NCBI RefSeq assembly: GCF_018100805.1
Contig: NZ_JAGJEA010000002.1
Span: 434,001-498,000 of the forward strand
Direction of reading: 5' to 3'
Source: Aquimarina sp. MMG016
GTDB lineage: Bacteria; Bacteroidota; Bacteroidia; Flavobacteriales; Flavobacteriaceae
DNA: 64,000 nucleotides
The number at the start of each line of letters is the position of its first letter. The first letter of the stretch is position 1. Below the pieces are notes generated by a model. That model saw nothing but the letters and a program-made list of their open reading frames with translations. It made no database searches and was not told the origin of the DNA. Positions 20,009 through 28,144 of the stretch are shown one piece after another. A program made the translations under genes and the position numbers.

Positions 20009-21032
20009 TATCTACAGTTTTTCTGAGTTTTGCTTTTCTGTCAAATCTATTGACACGCTGAACCACTTTATCTTCAATAAAGTCAATAACCTTTTCCTGT
20101 AACTTTACTTTATATTTTTTATTGATATAAGTGATTCCTCCTGGGCTCATCACGTTAACTTCTACTAACATTCCATTAATCACATCTATACCTACAAAAT
20201 ATAATCCATCTTTAACCAGTTTTGGACCAATTTTGCGGCATAATTCTTTTTCTTGCTTAGTTAATGTATGTTTTGCTACTGATCCCCCAGCAGTTACATT
20301 AGATCTATGGTCATCTTCACCCGGAATACGGCGCATTGCGCCAATTACTTTCCCGTTAAGGATTAAAATACGGACATCACCTTGGTCTGCACCTTCTATA
20401 TAATCTTGTAATATTACATAATTGGTAGTTCCATCCTTATTATCAATATAGAAATCAAGTAAAGACCGAATACTACTCATTGCGCGTTTTTCTATTAAAA
20501 TAACTCCTGAACCACCAAAACCATTCAAAGGTTTTAATATCATTTTATCATTTGGAGCTTCCTTGATCATTTTAATCAAATAGTCTTTGTTTTTAGTCAC
20601 ATGAGTACTTGGTATAAAATGAGTTTCTAAATCATCAAAAGCAGCCGTATACAATTTATTATTTGATCTTCTGATTCCATCAATATCATTCATAATAAAT
20701 ACATCATCCTTTACAGAATCCAGAAAATTAAGCATAATCATATCCAAAGGAGGGTTACTTCTCAAAATAATCACATCAAATCCTGCCAATGGTAGCATTT
20801 CATCTCTAAAAGTAGTTTTAGCATGAAATGATTTTAGTGATGAAGTAACTTTTTCAGTTCTATTAATCACTTTACAAAAGGAATACGTGACACTATCCCT
20901 TATCGTTAGGTTAGAAGGAGTAGCAATGGCAACTCCATGCCCTCTTTTAGCACATTCGTGAATAAGAGTAAGAGAAGTATCTTGTTCCGGTATTATTTCT
21001 TCCCAAGGGTACATTAAAAAGCAAACATTCAT
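20001..21032 (-). CDS. ATP-grasp ligase, glutathione-synthetase-like
   Basis: 343 residues. The C-terminal two-thirds are an ATP-grasp fold: MILKPLNGFGGSGVILI (glycine-rich ATP loop), YVILQDYIEGADQGDVRIL and the metal-binding VEVNVMSPGG. The N-terminal part (MNVCFLMYPWEEI, then DVIILRSNPPLDMIM) matches the GshB type. True glutathione synthesis would require a GshA gene, none of which is seen here. It heads a three-gene unit with an amidohydrolase and a metallopeptidase, so it may form an amide bond on a small molecule or protein tail. Family is firm, product is unknown. Confidence 0.85.
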   Translation of the reverse strand: MNVCFLMYPWEEIIPEQDTSLTLIHECAKRGHGVAIATPSNLTIRDSVTYSFCKVINRTEKVTSSLKSFHAKTTFRDEMLPLAGFDVIILRSNPPLDMIMLNFLDSVKDDVFIMNDIDGIRRSNNKLYTAAFDDLETHFIPSTHVTKNKDYLIKMIKEAPNDKMILKPLNGFGGSGVILIEKRAMSSIRSLLDFYIDNKDGTTNYVILQDYIEGADQGDVRILILNGKVIGAMRRIPGEDDHRSNVTAGGSVAKHTLTKQEKELCRKIGPKLVKDGLYFVGIDVINGMLVEVNVMSPGGITYINKKYKVKLQEKVIDFIEDKVVQRVNRFDRKAKLRKTVDNA

Positions 21033-21122
21033 TTGTGTGGTTTTTTGAAAATAAAAATTACGTTTTTTATGTGAAAATTAAATAAAACTTAAAATATTTT
21101 TTTTTCACTGTAAAAGAATTGG

Positions 21123-21713
21123 TTATTCGCATTTTAGGTCAATTGAAACTTTTTTCATTTTCTTCCAGATTTGGTGTTCAGAAGTTTGAGGAGAAATATT
21201 GAATAAAACTAAATGCTTTTTCTGTAGATTACAAAAGTTTTTTTCTACTATAAAATTCAGATTCACTTCTTTTTTTGTAGTAAATGCATCATAGGTCATA
21301 ACCTTGCCGACAAATACAGAATCATTTACTTTTTCGAAGAAAGCTTTAGATTTTGGAATTTTTTTAAAAAGTTTCAAATTCATCTTTGAAACCATATTCA
21401 TAAGTCCATCAAAATAGACTTCCATTTCAGACTCTAGCTTCTCTGCAGACAATTCAGGGTTTTCTTCTAATTCCCATAAAAACACATAAGAGAAGTAATC
21501 TTTTGCGTTTTCATCACCCCATCCTGGGGAAAAAAGTACGTGTTCTGTACCAGAATATTTTAAAGAATTGGCAAATTGTAAAGGAAATTCTATAACTTCG
21601 CCACTCCAATCATCACTAGGGGCTACTAGTATATTTTTTTCAGAGCTATCTGTGCCACATTGAACAAATAAAAAAAATATTAAAAAAAGAGGCATGGTTT
21701 TTGTAAAAGACAT
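21123..21713 (-). CDS. Hypothetical lipoprotein
   Basis: 196 residues that I do not recognise. It has a lipoprotein signal peptide (lipobox LFVQC near residue 19), so it is membrane-anchored. The mature part has a GWGDENAKDYFSYVFLWELE stretch and alternating hydrophobic strands, consistent with a small beta-rich domain. It lies 90 bases upstream of the ATP-grasp gene on the same strand, but a run of nine Ts in the gap may separate the transcripts. No function can be assigned. Confidence 0.7.
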   Translation of the reverse strand: MSFTKTMPLFLIFFLFVQCGTDSSEKNILVAPSDDWSGEVIEFPLQFANSLKYSGTEHVLFSPGWGDENAKDYFSYVFLWELEENPELSAEKLESEMEVYFDGLMNMVSKMNLKLFKKIPKSKAFFEKVNDSVFVGKVMTYDAFTTKKEVNLNFIVEKNFCNLQKKHLVLFNISPQTSEHQIWKKMKKVSIDLKCE

Positions 21714-21797
21714 GGTAAACAGTGTTTTTTCAGATTTTAAAAATACTAAATTGTTTAATTATAGATTTTTCATAAATTTGTGTTAAAGGGAAACAGA

Positions 21798-22697
21798 ATG
21801 CAAACATTAAAAATGAACTATTATAGAGTACTTTTACTATTATTATTTTTTACGCCCCAACTATCGAATGCTCAATCTGACTACGACCGACTGGAGGCAG
21901 AGATTATTAATATTCAAAGAGATGTTGTTGGTAAGCTGACAGGGCATGTGCCAATAAAAGGAAAGAAAAAGCTGAAGAGCAGATCGAGTGCTTCAGATCG
22001 AAAAATTACTGCTAACTATCTATATGATGCTTTAGAAGACGAAGGTCTTAAAGCCGAACGCCATAATTATAATGTGCAAAATAAAAGCGGAACTCAGTTT
22101 AAGGGAACTAATATCTATGCTGAGATCCCTTCTACCAATGGGAGTGATGAGTATATCATAATAGGTGCCCACTACGATACCGTAGAAAACAGCCCTGGAG
22201 CTGTTCATAATGCAACAGGTGTAGCTATAGCTTTTTATGTGGCTCAAAAAATTGCAAAACTACCTATAAGAAATAAAAACTTTATAGTAGTTTTCTTCGA
22301 TCATTGGAAAAGTAATATGGTTGGATGTAGAATGTTTACAAAAATGCTGCAAAAAGAGAAGTATAATGTTCATTCTATGCATAGATCAGATTATATAGGA
22401 TGGGATAATGATGAGGACCGTGCTATAGAAATGCTGGCATCTAATATTGGTTTAGAGTCTAAATACCGTATAGAATCTCCAGTACCTATTTACAAAAGGA
22501 CAGTAGCAACACCAGAGAGTAGATTCTTTGCTAATTTTGGTTATGACACAGTAACTTTAACTGCAGAATTAAGAAATGCAGATAACTCACCATTTGTTCG
22601 CCAAAGTGAGGATAAGTATACTACTGTTAATTTTAAATACTTAGCATCGACTACAGATATTGTTTATAACGTTATGAAATCATATGCTACTGAATAA
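21798..22697 (+). CDS. M28-family peptidase homologue with degenerate metal site
   Basis: About 299 residues with a signal peptide (LLLLLFFTPQLSNAQ). The M28 aminopeptidase fold is clear from IIIGAHYDTVENSPGA followed by ATGVAIAFYVA, and from the strand IVVFFDHW. Key zinc ligands are altered: the Asp of the usual DNxSG motif is replaced (VHNATG), and the catalytic Glu-Glu pair after FFD is replaced by HWKS. It is therefore probably a pseudoenzyme or has a changed activity. ATG at 21798 is chosen; GTG at 21780 and ATG at 21813 are alternatives, the latter giving the most compact signal peptide. Confidence 0.75.
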   Translation: MQTLKMNYYRVLLLLLFFTPQLSNAQSDYDRLEAEIINIQRDVVGKLTGHVPIKGKKKLKSRSSASDRKITANYLYDALEDEGLKAERHNYNVQNKSGTQFKGTNIYAEIPSTNGSDEYIIIGAHYDTVENSPGAVHNATGVAIAFYVAQKIAKLPIRNKNFIVVFFDHWKSNMVGCRMFTKMLQKEKYNVHSMHRSDYIGWDNDEDRAIEMLASNIGLESKYRIESPVPIYKRTVATPESRFFANFGYDTVTLTAELRNADNSPFVRQSEDKYTTVNFKYLASTTDIVYNVMKSYATE

Positions 22698-22730
22698 ATT
22701 GTTTATTATTTAGCATACAGAAATACAATT

Positions 22731-22764
22731 TAAAGGAGTTTTTATTTAATTAAAAACTCCTTTA
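22731..22764. terminator. Terminator overlapping the 3' end of thrC
   Basis: A 14-bp perfect stem (22731-22744 with 22751-22764) and a 6-base loop. It serves the M28-like gene on the plus strand and overlaps the last codons and stop of the convergent thrC gene. Confidence 0.75.
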
Positions 22765-24031
22765 ATTCTTTATAATCGTTTATAACAATACTTTTCTTTT
22801 CTTTATTCATTACTTTTTGGATCTGTGGCGGTATTTCTACAGAAGTATTTAGAGTTTCCTCAACTACATCCAAAAACTTTACAGGGTGTGCGGTCTCTAA
22901 AAAAATTCCATAATCATTATTGTCTACACCGTATTCCTTTAGCCCCAAATACCCTACAGCTCCATGCGGATCGGTAATATATCCTGTGTTGGTAAAAACC
23001 TTTTTCATAGTTTCTCTGGTTTGATGGTCATCAAAACTGTAAGCAGAGAAATCATTTTTTAAAGCTTCAAAATTATTTTCAAAAAGGTTTTGAATCCTAA
23101 TGAAGTTGCTAGGGTTACCGACATCCATGGCATTAGAAATTGTTGCTTTAGACGGTTTAGGAGTATATTCAGAAGTTTCTAAATATCTCACAACAGTATC
23201 ATTAACATTAGTAGATGCTACAAAATGCTTAACAGGAAGTCCAAGTTTGTGAGCAACTATTCCTGCACAAATATTTCCGAAATTTCCACTTGGCACAGAA
23301 AATACAACATCCTTTCCTTTACTTTTGACTTGTTTGTAAGCAAATAAAAAGTAAAATAACTGTGGTAACCATCGAGCTACATTGATTGAATTGGCAGATG
23401 TAAGTTGCTTATGATCTGTTATTGAGCTGTCCAGAAAAGCTGTTTTCACCATATCCTGGCAGTCATCAAATACACCGTCTACTTCTAAAGCTGTGATGTT
23501 TTGACCTAAAGTGGTTAATTGTTTCTCCTGTATATCGCTAACCTTTCCCGTTGGATAGAGGATAACGACATCCACACCTTTTACTCCAAGAAAACCATTA
23601 GCTACAGCTCCACCAGTATCTCCGGATGTTGCCACCAAAACAGTTACGTGATTGTCACTGTTTCTATTGAAGTATCCTAAACAACGAGCCATAAAACGGG
23701 CTCCTACATCTTTAAAAGCCATAGTAGGGCCATGAAATAGTTCTAGTGTGCCTATATTTTCTTCGACCTCCACAACTGGAAATTCAAAACTTAATACATC
23801 AGATAGGATATCTTTCAGCTCTGCTTCAGGAATTTCATCTCCAACAAATTGTTGAATTGCCTGATATGCAATTTCTATATTATCTAGTTTTTCTATATCC
23901 TCAAAAAAAGATAATGGGAGAGGAGTAATACTTTCAGGAAAATATAACCCTCGATCGGGAGCCAATCCTTTGATAACTGCTTCAGAAAAAGCTACCTTGG
24001 GAGCGTTGTTATTTAAACTATAATATTGCAT
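22742..24031 (-). CDS. thrC: Threonine synthase
   Basis: 429 residues. A PLP enzyme converting O-phosphohomoserine to threonine. The N-terminal LNNNAPKVAFSEAVIKGL and DRGLYFPES are typical of bacterial ThrC; the PLP lysine lies in HGPTMAFKDVGARFM, and SGDTGGAV and SVPSGNFGNI bind phosphate and substrate. It is the last gene of the run thrA-thrB-Rid-thrC, 24 bases after the Rid gene, and so should share control by the leader peptide found upstream of thrA. Full length for the family. Confidence 0.96.
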   Translation of the reverse strand: MQYYSLNNNAPKVAFSEAVIKGLAPDRGLYFPESITPLPLSFFEDIEKLDNIEIAYQAIQQFVGDEIPEAELKDILSDVLSFEFPVVEVEENIGTLELFHGPTMAFKDVGARFMARCLGYFNRNSDNHVTVLVATSGDTGGAVANGFLGVKGVDVVILYPTGKVSDIQEKQLTTLGQNITALEVDGVFDDCQDMVKTAFLDSSITDHKQLTSANSINVARWLPQLFYFLFAYKQVKSKGKDVVFSVPSGNFGNICAGIVAHKLGLPVKHFVASTNVNDTVVRYLETSEYTPKPSKATISNAMDVGNPSNFIRIQNLFENNFEALKNDFSAYSFDDHQTRETMKKVFTNTGYITDPHGAVGYLGLKEYGVDNNDYGIFLETAHPVKFLDVVEETLNTSVEIPPQIQKVMNKEKKSIVINDYKELKEFLIK

Positions 24032-24055
24032 TATATTGTATATTCTTTATAATTA

Positions 24056-24418
24056 TTAGAGTACAGCAGAAAATTCAATTTCCACATAAATATCTGGTGA
24101 AATAAGATTAGAGACTTCGACCAAAGTGGTAACTGGTTTTATGGTTTTGAAAAACTCTCCATGAGCTTTACCAATAGTTTCCCATTTATTAATATCTGTA
24201 CAATACATTCTTGTTCTAACCACATTATCCAGACCTGCACCTAAATCATTTAGTGCCTTTTCAGCTATTTTGATTATTCCAACGGTTTGCTCATATTCAT
24301 CCGCTCCAGGTGATGTTGTCCCGGCAATTTCTATAGTATTCCCAATTTTAATAGCTCTGGAATACCCTACGATATCTTCCCAAGGAGCTCCAGTCGATAT
24401 TTTTTTTACTTCTTTCAT
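24056..24418 (-). CDS. Rid family (YjgF/YER057c/UK114) protein lacking the catalytic Arg
   Basis: 120 residues covering a whole Rid domain: GNTIEIAGTTSPG, VVRTRMYCTDINKWE and the C-terminal PDIYVEIEFSAVL. RidA proper hydrolyses reactive imines formed by threonine dehydratase, using an Arg in the PARSCVEV motif (E. coli). Here the matching segment reads KPVTTLVEV, with Thr in place of that Arg, so classical imine deaminase activity is unlikely. It sits between thrB and thrC with spacings of 3 and 24 bases, tying it to threonine biosynthesis. Its real role is unknown. Confidence 0.85.
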   Translation of the reverse strand: MKEVKKISTGAPWEDIVGYSRAIKIGNTIEIAGTTSPGADEYEQTVGIIKIAEKALNDLGAGLDNVVRTRMYCTDINKWETIGKAHGEFFKTIKPVTTLVEVSNLISPDIYVEIEFSAVL

Positions 24419-24421
24419 GGT

Positions 24422-25345
24422 TTAGTCAATTATTTTAATTCCCTGACTATTGATTTTTGATACATGAATATCAAAGTCAAGTCCTGTTTTAGCATAAACT
24501 TTTCGTATATCTTCTGCAACTTCATTTGCCGTATTCATTCCTTTACTTAATGCAAAAATGGAAGGCCCAGAGCCAGAAATCCCGCACCCCAAGGCTCCTT
24601 TCGCGATAGCAGCTTGTTTTACATTTTCGAATTCAGGAATTAGAATGGAACGTAATGGCTCTATAATTACATCTTCCAGGCTTCTACCGATAAGGTCGTA
24701 ATCTTCTGTAAACAAACCAGCCACAAGTCCTCCAACATTTCCCCATTGATGTATTGCCTGTTTTAAACTTACATTATGTTTAATAACAGATCGTGAGTCT
24801 GATGTTTTTACTTCGATTTGAGGATGAATCACAGTCATTACCAAGTCCTCTGGAGAGTTTAATTTAATCACATCCAAAGGCTGATAACTCCGTACCAATG
24901 TAAAACCGCCAAGAAGGGCAGGAGCTACATTATCAGCATGAGCATTACCGCTGGCCAATTTTTCACCTTCCATAGCAAACTCTACCAGTTCCTGAGGAGT
25001 AAAAGGATTATCTAGTAAATGATTTACAGCCCAAACCGCTCCCGCACTGCTTGCTGCACTGCTTCCGATTCCACTACCTGCTTTGATTTTTTTATAGATT
25101 TCAATCTCTACACCAATTTCTTTTATATATTTAGAAAGCAAAGCTTCTACAGCTACCCCAGCAACATTTTTATGAGTTTCTAGAGGAAGATCTGCTCCTT
25201 CAATTTTAGTAATTGTTATTCCTGGTTCTGAAACAAGCGAAATAATCATTTCATCCCCCACATTATCCAGGCAACATCCTAATACATCGAAACCACAAGA
25301 AAGGTTAGCAACAGTGGCGGGAGCAAATATTTTGATACTTTTCAT
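24422..25345 (-). CDS. thrB: Homoserine kinase
   Basis: 307 residues of the GHMP kinase family. The ATP-binding motif is GSGIGSSAASSAGAV, and the C-terminal GCGISGSGPSIFAL completes the active site; the N-terminus FAPATVANLSCGFDVLG is typical of ThrB. It phosphorylates homoserine made by the upstream ThrA, and ThrC converts the product to threonine. The start lies 14 bases after the thrA stop. Full length. Confidence 0.96.
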   Translation of the reverse strand: MKSIKIFAPATVANLSCGFDVLGCCLDNVGDEMIISLVSEPGITITKIEGADLPLETHKNVAGVAVEALLSKYIKEIGVEIEIYKKIKAGSGIGSSAASSAGAVWAVNHLLDNPFTPQELVEFAMEGEKLASGNAHADNVAPALLGGFTLVRSYQPLDVIKLNSPEDLVMTVIHPQIEVKTSDSRSVIKHNVSLKQAIHQWGNVGGLVAGLFTEDYDLIGRSLEDVIIEPLRSILIPEFENVKQAAIAKGALGCGISGSGPSIFALSKGMNTANEVAEDIRKVYAKTGLDFDIHVSKINSQGIKIID

Positions 25346-25359
25346 AGGGTGAAGAATAT

Positions 25360-27804
25360 TTATTTTTTACCGATTCTTATAATATCTGCAAAAATCCCTG
25401 AAGCAGTAACTTCTGCACCAGCTCCAGCTCCTTTTACAATCAATGGTTGCTCTGGATAACGATCAGTAAAGAAAAGTACAATATTATCGCTTCCTTCTAG
25501 ATTATAGAAAGGATGATCTATAGGGATATGTTGTAGGCCAACTTTTGCCTTTTCATTTTCATATTGCGCTACATACTTTAGACGACAATCTTTTTTGTTA
25601 GCTTCCTCAAGAATTTCTTTGAAATGTGTTTCGTGTTGTTCTAAAGATTCGAAAAAATCATCAACACTAGTAGTTTCTAAACTTTCTTCAGGCAAGAAGG
25701 CTTCGTTTTTAATATTTTCAAGTTCCATTACTTTCCCACTCTCTCTTGCAAGAATCAAAATCTTACGAGCAACATCAACACCACTTAAATCAATTTTTGG
25801 ATCAGGTTCTGTATATCCTTGTTCTTGAGCTTGTTTTACGATATCATAAAAGGTAGAATTGCCATTATAATTATTGAATACAAAGTTAAGACTACCTGAT
25901 AATACAGCTTGTATTTTGTGAATATTATCTCCTGAAGCAATAAGATTATTGAGCGTATCTATAATAGGTAATCCGGCTCCAACATTAGTTTCGTATAAAA
26001 ATGAAGCATTATATTTTCTGGATAAATCCTGTAATTCTTCATAATTAGCATATTCATCTGCGCAGGCAATTTTATTACACGTCACAACTGCCATACTTTC
26101 TGCCAGGTAGTGTTTGTATATCTTTGCGATATCTGGATTTGCTGTGTTATCTACAAAAATAGAATTACGAAGATTCATTTCTTTTGCTTTGTCAAAAAAA
26201 CTGTTGGCATTAGCTTTTGCGCCTTTAGTAAGTTTTTCTTTCCAAGTAGTAAGATCAATTCCTCCTTCGTCAAAAATCATCTTTCTTGAGTTAGACATAC
26301 CTACTACTCGAATTTTTAAATGTAGTTTGTCTTTTAGGTACTTTTTTTGTTGTTCTAACTGCCCTAATAATTTACTACCTACATTACCAACACCTGTGAC
26401 AAAAAGATTTAACTGTTTTGTTTTTACTTCAAAAAATCTCTCGTGTAATGTATTTAGCGCTTTTTTAATGTCTTTTTTCTCAATAACAACAGATATATTT
26501 TTTTCTGAAGCTCCTTGAGCAATAGCTCTTATATTTACATTGTTTTTTCCTAGAGTGCTAAACATTTTTCCACTAAGACCTTGATGATGATACATGTTAT
26601 CACCAACTAAGGCAACAATAGCTACATTATTTTCAATTTTTACCGGGTCAACTTTATGTTTAGAAATTTCGAACTCGAATGCATTATCTAATATTGTCTT
26701 TGCTTTTTCTGCATCTGAAGCTTCAACAGCTAAACAAATAGAATGCTCAGATGAAGCCTGGGTAATAAGAATAACATTTATGTTTTCTAAAAATAAGGCT
26801 TCGAATAGACGTTTGGAGAATCCAGGAATACCAACCATACCACTTCCTTCAAGTGAGATGATTGCAATTTGGTCAATGTGGCTAATCCCCGTAACCGGAT
26901 TTTGCCTATTGTCAACATTTCTTGTAACCAAAGTTCCTTTGTCATCTGGTTCAAAAGTATTTTTAATGACTATCGGAATATCTTTTTCCAAAACAGGATG
27001 GATAGTAGGAGGGTATATCACTTTAGCACCAAAGTGTGATAATTCCATAGCCTCTTGATATGATATATGATGTACCGGTTTGGCTTGCTTTACCAATTTT
27101 GGATTGGCAGTATACATTCCGCTAACGTCGGTCCAGATTTGTAACTCTTCAGCATTCATAGCAGCTGCCAGAATTGCTGCTGTAAAATCTGACCCACCTC
27201 GTCCTAAGGTAGTTGGTTCTCCTTCCTGAGTTCTGGCTACAAAACCTGGAAAAAGACTAACTTCATGATTATTATTGGATGCAAATTGATTTATTCTGGT
27301 GTTCGTCTCGTTATAATCGATGGCAACTTTAGCATTACCCGTTGTTGTGATAAGTTCTCGGGAATCCTGTAATATAATATCTAGTCCTTTAACTTTAGCT
27401 GCCTCTACAATAATATATGATGAAAGCATTTCACCAAAACTAGCTATTACAGAAGCTGTTTTAGCAGATAATTCACTTAATAAAAACACTCCCTCACATA
27501 AAGACTCTAAGGTGTTGAGCTCTGACTTTACCTTACTGATAACTGCGCTTTGAGAAACCACAGGAATAAGTACTTTTACCGCATCAATATGTCTTTTTTC
27601 GATTTCGGCAAGTGTGTTTTTATAGTTTTCATTGTTAGTCGATGCTTCTTCTCCTGCTTGCAATAGTAAATCTGTTACTCCGCCCATAGCAGAAACAACT
27701 ACATATAAAGGACTTTTCTTAGATTGTCTTTTTACGATTTCTATTACATTTTGTATTGTAGTTGCATTTGCAACTGAAGAACCTCCAAATTTTAGAACGT
27801 TCAT
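25360..27804 (-). CDS. thrA: Bifunctional aspartate kinase / homoserine dehydrogenase
   Basis: 814 residues. The N-terminal aspartokinase begins MNVLKFGGSSV and contains GRGGSDFTAAI; two ACT regulatory domains follow around residues 310-460; the homoserine dehydrogenase starts near 465 with LFVTGVGNVGSKLLG and has the GSLNFVFN catalytic region. It performs the first and third steps of the aspartate pathway and is usually inhibited by threonine. It is the first structural gene of the thr operon; 92 bases upstream ends a Thr/Ile-rich leader peptide, so transcription is probably attenuated by charged tRNA-Thr and tRNA-Ile. Confidence 0.96.
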   Translation of the reverse strand: MNVLKFGGSSVANATTIQNVIEIVKRQSKKSPLYVVVSAMGGVTDLLLQAGEEASTNNENYKNTLAEIEKRHIDAVKVLIPVVSQSAVISKVKSELNTLESLCEGVFLLSELSAKTASVIASFGEMLSSYIIVEAAKVKGLDIILQDSRELITTTGNAKVAIDYNETNTRINQFASNNNHEVSLFPGFVARTQEGEPTTLGRGGSDFTAAILAAAMNAEELQIWTDVSGMYTANPKLVKQAKPVHHISYQEAMELSHFGAKVIYPPTIHPVLEKDIPIVIKNTFEPDDKGTLVTRNVDNRQNPVTGISHIDQIAIISLEGSGMVGIPGFSKRLFEALFLENINVILITQASSEHSICLAVEASDAEKAKTILDNAFEFEISKHKVDPVKIENNVAIVALVGDNMYHHQGLSGKMFSTLGKNNVNIRAIAQGASEKNISVVIEKKDIKKALNTLHERFFEVKTKQLNLFVTGVGNVGSKLLGQLEQQKKYLKDKLHLKIRVVGMSNSRKMIFDEGGIDLTTWKEKLTKGAKANANSFFDKAKEMNLRNSIFVDNTANPDIAKIYKHYLAESMAVVTCNKIACADEYANYEELQDLSRKYNASFLYETNVGAGLPIIDTLNNLIASGDNIHKIQAVLSGSLNFVFNNYNGNSTFYDIVKQAQEQGYTEPDPKIDLSGVDVARKILILARESGKVMELENIKNEAFLPEESLETTSVDDFFESLEQHETHFKEILEEANKKDCRLKYVAQYENEKAKVGLQHIPIDHPFYNLEGSDNIVLFFTDRYPEQPLIVKGAGAGAEVTASGIFADIIRIGKK

Positions 27805-27846
27805 AATATATTTTTTAATTTGAATTAAAGATAAAGCTTGTTTTCG

Positions 27847-27869
27847 GTAGTTTAGGTATTATAAACTAC
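27847..27869 (-). promoter_or_regulatory. Candidate attenuator stem in thr leader
   Basis: A 7-bp inverted repeat (27847-27853 with 27863-27869) lies between the leader peptide and thrA. In the RNA, AGUAGU at 27870-27865 could pair either with this downstream arm or with the ACUACU threonine codons of the leader, so ribosome stalling could switch structures. No strong U-tract follows, so whether it terminates is unclear. Confidence 0.4.
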
Positions 27870-27896
27870 TTACTTTTTACGGAATATATAAATGAA

Positions 27897-28010
27897 TTAA
27901 CCCCTAAGGGTAATAATAGTAGTAGAAGTACGAGTAGTAGAAATAAGCCCTAAGAACTTAATCGTTACTAAGGTGATTAAAGAAGTATTATTTAAAACCG
28001 CACTAAACAT
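27897..28010 (-). CDS. thrL: thr operon leader peptide (Thr/Ile-rich)
   Basis: A 37-codon frame, ATG at 28008-28010 and TAA at 27897-27899, directly upstream of thrA. Its product contains nine threonines and five isoleucines, with a dense run STTRTSTTIITLRG at the end. This closely parallels the E. coli ThrL leader, which also clusters Thr and Ile codons before the stop and controls the thrABC operon by attenuation. A TACTTTTG promoter element sits 24-31 bases before the ATG. The residue composition and position make coincidence unlikely; leader function is inferred by analogy. Confidence 0.8.
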   Translation of the reverse strand: MFSAVLNNTSLITLVTIKFLGLISTTRTSTTIITLRG

Positions 28011-28033
28011 TTGCTTTGGTATATTTACATTAC

Positions 28034-28041
28034 CAAAAGTA
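28034..28041 (-). promoter_or_regulatory. TAnnTTTG promoter element of the thr operon
   Basis: On the minus strand the sequence reads TACTTTTG, an exact match to the Bacteroidota -7 consensus TAnnTTTG. A TTTTG stretch about 23 bases further upstream could be the -33 element. The transcript would start roughly 20 bases before the leader ATG. Confidence 0.6.
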
Positions 28042-28144
28042 TAATTTTTTACTTTTAGAGAAAACAAAATTAATGTTATATATAAACTTTTGTTAATTCA
28101 ACAATTAAAGAATAGTTTCGTTATAAGATTCTTAATAAAACCTA

